Part shown: positions 5,580-10,636 of the stretch, one piece after another
Numbering within the stretch: the first letter of the stretch is position 1
Layout: each line of letters starts with the position of its first letter
DNA from: Candidatus Wolfebacteria bacterium GWA1_42_9
GTDB taxonomy: Bacteria; Patescibacteriota; Minisyncoccia; UBA6257; JAGOQP01
Direction of reading: 5' to 3'
Length of the DNA: 10,636 nucleotides
NCBI GenBank assembly: GCA_001793775.1
Contig: MGIN01000008.1
Span: 3,248-13,883, forward strand
Notes under the pieces: model-generated
The model's input: the letters and a program-made list of their open reading frames with translations, nothing else
Database searches by the model: none
What the model was told of the DNA's origin: nothing
Translations under genes and position numbers: made by a program

Positions 5580-6020
5580 TCACAAATTTGTGTCTTTTTG
5601 TATCTTTATGAGTTCTCGTATAAGTTCATCAAGTTTATCATACGTGCTTTTAAAAAAACCCGGAGGCGCAGGATTGGGATTTTTAATATCCCACCAGATA
5701 ACTCTTCTGTTATTCTTTAAAAATTCGGGTATAAAAGGTTCCTCTGCCATTGAAACTACAACATCATATTGATCAAGCATTTCTGGTAATAATTTTTTAG
5801 TGAGGTTATTTCGCAGATTCATACCATGACTCTCCATAACCTCAAAAAAACTGGAGTCATTTTTGAATAAATCGGATAAAAGTTGCCCTTCCGGCTCGTC
5901 TGGAGCCCCAACATATGTTCCAGCCGAAAAAGCATCATGGCTGTTTGTTAGACAATTATAAATTGTCTCCGCCATCTGACTTCTAAAATAATTACCTTTA
6001 CAGATAAATAAAACTTTCAC
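5580..6020 (-). CDS. Low-molecular-weight phosphatase / ArsC-like protein
   Basis: This 146-residue cytosolic protein has the low-molecular-weight protein tyrosine phosphatase fold. The N-terminal strand MKVLFI runs into a CX5R phosphate-binding loop, CKGNYFRS (Cys7, Arg13, Ser14), followed by MAE and the FSAGT motif (31-35), all family hallmarks. The late acidic site appears as WWDIKNPNP (109-117, Asp111), where the family usually has a D-P pair. The loop KGNYF is unusual, as most members have a small residue after GN. It could be a tyrosine-phosphate phosphatase or a thioredoxin/glutaredoxin-linked arsenate reductase; no ars genes lie nearby, so I leave this open. The start is GTG (complement of 6018-6020); no in-frame ATG precedes Met16, and the CX5R loop needs this start. 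AGGAAA lies 12 bases upstream, which is far for a ribosome-binding site. Length is normal. Confidence 0.88.
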   Translation of the reverse strand: MKVLFICKGNYFRSQMAETIYNCLTNSHDAFSAGTYVGAPDEPEGQLLSDLFKNDSSFFEVMESHGMNLRNNLTKKLLPEMLDQYDVVVSMAEEPFIPEFLKNNRRVIWWDIKNPNPAPPGFFKSTYDKLDELIRELIKIQKDTNL

Positions 6021-6168
6021 AAATAATCTTTATTTCCTGACTACCAAATTTTTATTAAGCCAATGTTGGGAAACCACCTCTTTTTTCCGTTACAGATATA
6101 TCAAAATTCGCTTTTCTACTTACTGGAGTTATAGCGTTGACATTTTAAAAAGGCACTGTGTGTATCAG

Positions 6169-7176
6169 TTAAAGATTTTTCACCAATTCTTCATCAAGTT
6201 CAAATCCGGTAGATTGTTTAATAGCATCTTTTATATCCATACTCAAAATTTCGTTGGCTGTCAGAAGTCGTCCTTTTTGTTCCAATAATCGTTGAATTAT
6301 CCCGCCACCAACACTTAAGGCGTTACCAAAAATAGAAGCGACCGACGTTCCATATTTTACGTTGCTCCCTAACTTTTTTTTCGCTTGTTGTAAATCAATA
6401 TTAAGCCGTTGCAATGTTCCTATAGTATACGCAATAAAATTTTCTATATCCTCATTAGAAAACTTATCATCGGGGTTGTATTCTTTGAGTGTCATGAGGC
6501 CTTCCTCGCTTCTTGTATAGAACCTAGATAATTTTCGCTTAAATTCTTCAAAAGTTAAGGGTTTTATCAATTCTTTTGCTTTCTCTTTACTCTCATCTCC
6601 GTGCGCCCTATATTCCGCGCCCTCCGAAGCTTGTTCTGATGGTCTTGCTAAAGCATCAATACTAAAAAGAGTTACCGCAAGTCGTATATTTTTCATTTCC
6701 TGCCCCCTCGATTCTTTAACTATAGTAGATGTTGATTCTTGAGAACTCTTGTATAATCCTCTGTATCTTTCTGCTAAATAGTCGTCCCAATTCTTGCCAC
6801 TATTTTCTGGACTTCTATACCATTGTTCAAATTTGTCTAACTCGTGAATTATAAAATTAAGCGCGTCAGCCCTTTCCAATTCCAGACGGCTCATCTCTCC
6901 ACTAGAAGCACGTTCTCTTTCTCGGTCAACAATCTCTCGCACTTGATCAATAGATAAATTTCCAAATCCACTACCCAATGATTCCTTGACCTTCTCTTCT
7001 CGACCCTCAATCTTAACTTCTTCAATCTGCTGATCCGTTACTTCAAGACGTCTTCCCGCTTTCCCTGGCTCGTGCACATATTTGGCTCCATCCTTAAAGA
7101 GTTCTTTATCCGACGCATCTCTTTCTTTTGTCATTTTTACTAATTCTTCTGGCGAGGGCGGTTGTTCAAATCCCAT
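6169..7176 (-). CDS. Unrecognised protein, 335 residues
   Basis: I do not recognise this protein. It is strongly hydrophilic and charged, with a Pro-rich start (MGFEQPPSPEEL). A mostly helical Glu/Arg/Lys-rich part lies near 48-125, with coiled-coil-like spacing in DQVREIVDRERERASS. A middle domain (about 160-265) contains FEEFKRKLSRFYTR and FIAYTIGTLQRLNIDL. A mildly hydrophobic Gly/Ala/Ser stretch (about 277-298, TSVASIFGNALSVGGGII) is too polar to be a certain membrane helix. There is no signal peptide. I chose the ATG at 7176: a TTG three codons upstream (7185) is possible, but transcription from the strong promoter at 7200-7228 would start near 7193, which suits the ATG better. No Shine-Dalgarno is seen. 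It has its own promoter, so it is probably not co-transcribed with htpX. The coding sequence is more AT-rich than the htpX/groEL side. Confidence 0.75.
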   Translation of the reverse strand: MGFEQPPSPEELVKMTKERDASDKELFKDGAKYVHEPGKAGRRLEVTDQQIEEVKIEGREEKVKESLGSGFGNLSIDQVREIVDRERERASSGEMSRLELERADALNFIIHELDKFEQWYRSPENSGKNWDDYLAERYRGLYKSSQESTSTIVKESRGQEMKNIRLAVTLFSIDALARPSEQASEGAEYRAHGDESKEKAKELIKPLTFEEFKRKLSRFYTRSEEGLMTLKEYNPDDKFSNEDIENFIAYTIGTLQRLNIDLQQAKKKLGSNVKYGTSVASIFGNALSVGGGIIQRLLEQKGRLLTANEILSMDIKDAIKQSTGFELDEELVKNL

Positions 7177-7199
7177 ATTTTTCAATCTTAATTATTTAT

Positions 7200-7228
7200 A
7201 TTATCAACTTACTTATATCGACTGTCAA
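7200..7228 (-). promoter_or_regulatory. Near-consensus sigma-70 promoter for the gene at 6169-7176
   Basis: On the minus strand, TTGACA (complement of 7223-7228) is followed after exactly 17 bases by GATAAT (complement of 7200-7205). Transcription would start near 7193, about 17 bases before the ATG at 7176. It begins 14 bases past the htpX stop codon, within the htpX-to-unknown spacer. Confidence 0.8.
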
Positions 7229-7241
7229 TGACACAAAAAAA

Positions 7242-8135
7242 TTACATCTCACGCAGTATTTTTATCCTCTCTTCAATTGGCGGATGGGTGGAAAATAAAC
7301 GAACCATCCAAGGAATTTTCTTTTGACCGGAATCAGCTTTAAAAGGACTGGCGATAAAAAGATGAGCAGTGGCGTTATGCGGTTTTCTCATGGCCGGGGC
7401 GACCGAAATCTTCTCTAAAGCCGAAGCTAAGCCCTCCGGGTATCTGGTTAAAAGCACTCCCGAAGCGTCGGCTAAAAATTCCCTTTTGCGAGAGATAGCC
7501 AATTGAATTAAGGTTCCTATAATAGGAGCCAAAATGATTGAGGCAATTCCGATAATCATTATTACCGGATTCTTACCTCTGTCACTGCCACGGCCCCTGC
7601 CCATCCAAGAAAATCGCACGAAAAAATCGGAAAGAAGGGCAATAATTCCCACCAAAACCACCACCACTGTTGACAGCAAAATATCGTAATTCTTGATGTG
7701 AGATAGCTCGTGAGAGACAACTCCTTCAATCTCGCTTCGATTGAGCTGTTCAATTAAACCGGTAGTCAAAGCAATGGAGGAGTTTTTCGGGTTTCTTCCC
7801 GTGGCAAAAGCATTGGGAGAAACATCTTCAATAATATAAATTTGGGGAGCGGGGGTGCCGGCAGTGATGGAAAGATTTTCCACAATCCGATAAATTTCCA
7901 CAAAATGTTGGGGGTCGGCTTTTCTAGCTCCGGAAATAGTCAGGGCAATCTTATCCGATTTCCAATAAGCAAGAAAATTGACTAAAACGCTAAAAATAAC
8001 GGCAAAATACAAAATAGCCCTGTCCTGATAAGCATAGGAAAAAAACCATCCCAAGCCGATGATGACAATCAAAAACAGAGAAAAAATTATCCAGGTTTTT
8101 CGGATATTGGAGTCGCGAAAAGAGTAGAGATTCAT
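7242..8135 (-). CDS. htpX: Membrane zinc metalloprotease HtpX (M48 family)
   Basis: This 297-residue membrane protease should degrade misfolded membrane proteins. Two N-terminal helices (about 14-34 and 40-58) lead into a cytoplasmic catalytic domain. The zinc motif is intact: HELSH (142-146) with third ligand Glu219 in KREFLADASG. AIALTTGL-like and PNAFATGRNP motifs (107-116) upstream are typical of HtpX. Two further hydrophobic stretches (about 156-174 and 190-214) flank a Gly/Arg-rich linker, and the C-terminus has LFSTHPPIEERIKILREM, the standard M48B ending. I chose the ATG at 8135 (MNLYSFRDSNIRKTW), which matches the usual HtpX start; a TTG at 8150 would add five residues encoded by the adjacent repeat. 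No Shine-Dalgarno is seen. It lies downstream of lemA, a pairing that is common in bacteria. Confidence 0.95.
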   Translation of the reverse strand: MNLYSFRDSNIRKTWIIFSLFLIVIIGLGWFFSYAYQDRAILYFAVIFSVLVNFLAYWKSDKIALTISGARKADPQHFVEIYRIVENLSITAGTPAPQIYIIEDVSPNAFATGRNPKNSSIALTTGLIEQLNRSEIEGVVSHELSHIKNYDILLSTVVVVLVGIIALLSDFFVRFSWMGRGRGSDRGKNPVIMIIGIASIILAPIIGTLIQLAISRKREFLADASGVLLTRYPEGLASALEKISVAPAMRKPHNATAHLFIASPFKADSGQKKIPWMVRLFSTHPPIEERIKILREM

Positions 8136-8140
8136 AAATC

Positions 8141-8228
8141 TGACTGACAACTAACGACTAACAACATACGACTCGATGGCGTTAAAAAAGTTAAGAGTTG
8201 TTGGTCGTTGGTTGTCGGTTGTTGGTCA
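8141..8228. repeat. 88-bp palindromic element made of degenerate heptads
   Basis: Two 34-base arms (8141-8174 and 8195-8228) surround a 20-base A/T-rich centre. Each arm consists of four to five 7-bp units. The left arm has CAACTAA/CGACTAA/CAACATA-like units, and the right arm has TTGTTGG, TCGTTGG, TTGTCGG and TTGTTGG. Aligned without gaps as inverted repeats, 24 of 34 positions match. Eight of the ten mismatches are transitions, and six of those would be G-U pairs in plus-strand RNA. It fills the spacer before htpX and overlaps the last codons of the gene at 8191-8439. Confidence 0.75.
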
Positions 8229-8439
8229 ACTTCCTCTTGCTAAAGACAAAAATGTAGAGAATTTCCAAAACTCCGGCCAGATTGATGATCAGCAAGGCGA
8301 TGTACCAGTATTTGTGATTATTGCGGGCGGCTTTCCAGAGAGCGATCCCCTTCCAGACTATTACCCAAGCCAAAAACAGATAGAAAATCAGGGGGTTTTG
8401 CTGAATGACGGAAAAAAAGTTTTCAAAAGAAGATAACAT
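8191..8439 (-). CDS. Small two-helix membrane protein, DUF5652-like
   Basis: This 82-residue protein has two membrane helices (about 17-36 and 43-66). The pattern WKGIALWKAARNNHKYWYI (29-47) followed by LLIINLAGVLEILYIFVFSK matches what I recall of the DUF5652 family, found mostly in CPR bacteria; its function is unknown. It lies between lemA and htpX on the same strand, 38 bases after the lemA stop. This suggests a role in the same envelope-maintenance operon (inference). The ATG is at 8439-8437, and no clear Shine-Dalgarno is visible. The last ten or so residues (NNRQPTTNNS) are encoded by the right arm of the heptad palindrome and are probably not family sequence, so the original stop was likely lost or overrun by the repeat. 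Confidence 0.82.
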   Translation of the reverse strand: MLSSFENFFSVIQQNPLIFYLFLAWVIVWKGIALWKAARNNHKYWYIALLIINLAGVLEILYIFVFSKRKLTNNRQPTTNNS

Positions 8440-8447
8440 AAATAAAT

Positions 8448-8476
8448 AATACTAAGAGTATCGATATGCTTTAGTG
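8448..8476. repeat. Possible decayed fragment of the operon palindrome family
   Basis: The complement reads CACTAAAGCATATCGATAC followed by TCTTAGTATT. It resembles the outer end of copies 2 and 3 (CGCTAAAGCGTAGCGATGC). It sits in the lemA-to-DUF5652 spacer directly against the lemA stop codon. A small internal hairpin, ATACT/AGTAT, is present. The match is short and could be coincidental. Confidence 0.3.
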
Positions 8477-8477
8477 T

Positions 8478-9035
8478 TTAAAATTCGACCTTGACGGTTT
8501 CTTTTTCGTCTTCTTCCGCTTTGAAGAATTCTTCTGATTTGAAACCGAGGAGTTGGGCAATTAAGTTCGTGGGGAAAACCTGAACTTTGGTGTTGAGATT
8601 CAAAACCATGCCGTTGTAGAAGCGGCGGGCGGCCTGGATTTTATTTTCCGTATCGGAAACTTCTCTTTGGAGTTCCAAGAAATTGACGTTGGCTTTCAGT
8701 TCCGGATAATTTTCGGCTACGGCAAAAAGAGTTTTTAAAGTGTTGGTCAGTTCTCCTTCCGCTCCGGCTTTCTCCTGCTTGGTTTGGGCACCCAGAGCTC
8801 TGGCCCGGGCATTGGTTACTTTTTCAAAGACATCCTTCTCATGAGTCATGTAGCCCTTGACCGTGTTAACCAGGTTAGGGATCAGGTCATATCTTCTTTT
8901 TAACTGAACCTCGATATCCGACCACCCTTCTTTCACCCTGTTTCTGGTTCTCACCAGAGAGTTGTAGGTAAGAATCAGCCAGGCGGCGATAAGAACTAAA
9001 ATAATCCAGACAAGATTAGACAAAACAAATTGCAT
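8478..9035 (-). CDS. lemA: LemA family protein
   Basis: This 185-residue protein has a single N-terminal membrane helix (about 5-23). A LemA helical-bundle domain follows, outside or beneath the membrane. The hallmark runs from YNSLVRTRNRVKEGW (24-38) through SDIEVQLKRRYDLIPNLV (39-56) to TVKGYMTHE (58-66). Further on, NFLELQREVSDTENKIQAAR and FPTNLIAQLLGF are also typical. Length is normal. The biochemical function is not settled; LemA is often encoded next to HtpX-type proteases, as here, suggesting membrane-protein quality control. The ATG at 9035 is preceded by AAAGGA a few bases upstream (within TAAAGGAAAT), a reasonable ribosome-binding site. Gene order lemA, DUF5652-like, htpX with short gaps suggests one operon. 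Confidence 0.95.
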   Translation of the reverse strand: MQFVLSNLVWIILVLIAAWLILTYNSLVRTRNRVKEGWSDIEVQLKRRYDLIPNLVNTVKGYMTHEKDVFEKVTNARARALGAQTKQEKAGAEGELTNTLKTLFAVAENYPELKANVNFLELQREVSDTENKIQAARRFYNGMVLNLNTKVQVFPTNLIAQLLGFKSEEFFKAEEDEKETVKVEF

Positions 9036-9108
9036 ATTTCCTTTATTTTATAATTTTAATTAAATGGCCTTTGTTTGATGATAACACTAAAATCGTTTTG
9101 TTTCAATA

Positions 9109-9130
9109 AAAGGCGCCCGCAGACGCCTTT
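9109..9130 (-). terminator. Intrinsic terminator downstream of groEL
   Basis: On the minus strand AAAGGCG (complement of 9124-9130) pairs with CGCCTTT (complement of 9109-9115) around an 8-base loop. It is followed by TATTGAAAC, so the U-tract is short. It lies about 37 bases beyond the groEL stop and separates groEL from lemA. Confidence 0.6.
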
Positions 9131-9132
9131 CG

Positions 9133-9160
9133 CTTTCAACTTTTAACTTTCGACTTTTTA
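9133..9160 (+). repeat. Four tandem heptads, CTTTYRA type
   Basis: CTTTCAA, CTTTTAA, CTTTCGA and CTTTTTA run end to end at 9133-9160, between the groEL stop codon and the terminator hairpin. It is a degenerate array with a 7-bp period. On the groEL sense strand the unit reads roughly TYRAAAG. Confidence 0.6.
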
Positions 9161-9166
9161 CTGATT

Positions 9167-10636
9167 TCAGTACTCTTCATGCCCGTGTCCAGGCCCTCCT
9201 CCGCTCTTCTCTTCTTTTTCGGGAATATCCACTACCGCCGCACCTATAGTCAAATAGTTGGAAGCCACCGAAACAGCATTAGTGAAAGCCGTTCGGGTAA
9301 CTTTGAGAGGGTCAATAACGCCGTCTTCTTTGAGATTGGAAATTTTATTTTTAAGGGCATTAAATCCGACCCAGGGGTCTTTTTTTTCTTCCAGCTCTTT
9401 CATTACTTCGTGAACCGAAGCGCCACTGTTTTCGATAATAGCCTCCACCGGAGAAATCAGAGCTTTTCTTAAGATGGACATGGCGGCATTAATCACGTCT
9501 TTATCATATTCCTGTTTTTCATCAACCGACATTTCCCGAAGATTAAACAAAGCCATTCCTCCTCCGGGAACAATTCCTTCTTCCATAGCGGCTTTGGTGG
9601 CGGCAACGGCGTCTTCCACCCTTTGTTTCAGTCCTTTTTGGGCCGATTCGGTGGGAGCACCTACTTTAATGACGGCTACCCCGCCCGATAACTTGCCCAA
9701 CCTTTCCTGAAGTTTTTCTTTATCAAATTCGGATTCCGTTTTTTGAAGCTGGTTTTTAATCTGGGAAACTCTTTTTTCGATTTCCTTTTTTTCTCCCTTG
9801 CCATCAATGATAGTTGTCTTGTCTTTGTCGGCCACTACCCGATGGGCTTGTCCCAGTTCCGATATTTCTGTATTCTCCAGTTTTTTTCCGACATCTTCAG
9901 AGATCAGCTGAGCGCCGGTAACGACACAGATGTCCTGCAACATTTCTTTTTTTCTGTCTCCAAATCCGGGAGCTTTCACCGCCAGAACGGTAAAAATGCC
10001 TCTCAGTTTATTAAGCACCAAGGTAGCCAAGGCCTCTCCTTCCACCTCGTCGGCAATAATTACCAGTTCTTTTTTTCCGGATTTAACGATTTTTTCCAGA
10101 AGAGGAACGATTTCTCCAACCGATGAGATTTTTTTGTCGGTCACTAAAATCAGCGGGTCTTCCAAATCGGACTCCATTTTATCGGCATTGGTCACCATAT
10201 AAGAAGAAATATAGCCGCGGTCAAACTGCATTCCTTCCACTATCTCGTGGCTGTTCTCAATGGTATTGGAATCCTCAATCGTCACCACCCCCTCCTTGCC
10301 AACTTTTTTTATCACTCCAGCGATCAGTTTTCCGATTTCTTCGTCTTTTGAAGAAAGCGTTGCTACTTCGGCGATTCTTTCGTCGGTAATCGGCTGGCTT
10401 TGTTTTTTCAGTTCTTCTTCCACCGGTTTGGAAAATTCTTTCAAGGCCTCGGATAAACGAATGACGTTAAAACCCTTGCTTTTTATCAGCCGGTCCCCTT
10501 CCTCAATCATGGCGTGAGCTAGAACCACGGCCGTTGTTGTTCCGTCTCCCACTTTATCGTTTGTTTTATCGGCCGCCTGCTTTAAGAATTCAGCTCCCAA
10601 ATTTTCGTATTTGTCTTCCAATTCAATCTCTTTGGC
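9167..10636 (-). CDS. groEL: Chaperonin GroEL (Hsp60), N-terminus cut by window edge
   Basis: This ATP-dependent chaperonin subunit would assemble into a double ring and fold proteins with GroES. The 489 visible codons begin AKEIELEDKYENLGAEF, matching about residue 57 of the E. coli protein, so roughly 56 codons lie beyond 10636. Nucleotide-site motifs are present: GDGTTTA (the Asp87 region), RVEDAVAATKAAMEEG (the Asp398 region) and VPGGGMALF. The apical-domain stretch with VEGEALATLVLNKLRG and KAPGFGDRKKEM is well conserved. The end departs from the usual form: ASNYLTIGAAVVDIPEK replaces the common LTTE pattern. The tail is GGGPGHGHEEY, short and His-containing, instead of GGM repeats. Transcription ends at the hairpin 9109-9130. 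groES is not in the window and could lie upstream, as it commonly does. Confidence 0.97.
   Translation of the reverse strand, partial: AKEIELEDKYENLGAEFLKQAADKTNDKVGDGTTTAVVLAHAMIEEGDRLIKSKGFNVIRLSEALKEFSKPVEEELKKQSQPITDERIAEVATLSSKDEEIGKLIAGVIKKVGKEGVVTIEDSNTIENSHEIVEGMQFDRGYISSYMVTNADKMESDLEDPLILVTDKKISSVGEIVPLLEKIVKSGKKELVIIADEVEGEALATLVLNKLRGIFTVLAVKAPGFGDRKKEMLQDICVVTGAQLISEDVGKKLENTEISELGQAHRVVADKDKTTIIDGKGEKKEIEKRVSQIKNQLQKTESEFDKEKLQERLGKLSGGVAVIKVGAPTESAQKGLKQRVEDAVAATKAAMEEGIVPGGGMALFNLREMSVDEKQEYDKDVINAAMSILRKALISPVEAIIENSGASVHEVMKELEEKKDPWVGFNALKNKISNLKEDGVIDPLKVTRTAFTNAVSVASNYLTIGAAVVDIPEKEEKSGGGPGHGHEEY

Noticed and set aside
6137..6166. Plus-strand TTGACA (6137-6142) followed after 18 bases by TGTATC, a possible promoter
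   Set aside because: It would fire antisense into the unrecognised gene at 6169-7176; the -10 match is poor and there is no plus-strand gene downstream, so I do not annotate it.
8136..8150. TTG start at 8150 for htpX
   Set aside because: The extra residues come from the adjacent repeat, and the ATG at 8135 matches the usual HtpX N-terminus.

Overview
The window looks like part of a Candidate Phyla Radiation (Patescibacteria, probably Parcubacteria-type) genome. This is an inference from four things: a two-transmembrane protein resembling the DUF5652 family next to LemA and HtpX, a stripped-down MacAB-type transporter operon, a divergent GroEL tail, and many short hairpin-forming intergenic repeats. 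No 16S rRNA or other lineage marker is present, so the assignment is not proven. Most genes lie on the minus strand; two small membrane-protein genes lie on the plus strand in the middle.

Region 1 (1-3949, minus strand) is an ABC export operon. In transcription order it has a membrane-fusion adaptor, an ABC ATPase, a complete MacB/FtsX-type permease and a second permease cut by the window edge. Each of the three spacers after the adaptor, the ATPase and the first permease carries one copy of the same imperfect palindrome of about 86 bp, built from degenerate ATACNAAT-like units. A tRNA-Ser(GGA) lies 41 bases upstream of the adaptor on the same strand.

Region 2 (4079-5578) holds two plus-strand genes for small membrane proteins: a Tic20/DUF4870-like protein and an unrecognised multi-pass protein. 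It also holds several strong hairpins. The second gene has a consensus Shine-Dalgarno, a TTGACA box and a hairpin on each side, so it looks like an isolated transcription unit.

Region 3 (5580-7185, minus strand) is more AT-rich. It holds a low-molecular-weight phosphatase/ArsC-like protein and a 335-residue protein I do not recognise, the latter behind a near-consensus sigma-70 promoter.

Region 4 (7242-9035, minus strand) is a lemA - DUF5652-like - htpX cluster for envelope quality control. An 88-bp palindrome of degenerate heptads fills the spacer between the last two genes and supplies the final codons of the middle one.

Region 5 (9167-10636, minus strand) is groEL, lacking its first ~56 codons at the window edge, followed by a heptad array and a terminator hairpin. 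No gap between genes exceeds 300 bases.

The best candidate for something undescribed is not a protein. It is the set of short-unit (7-9 bp), variable-base intergenic arrays. At four loci they form 85-88-bp inverted pairs, and at two others they run beside hairpins.
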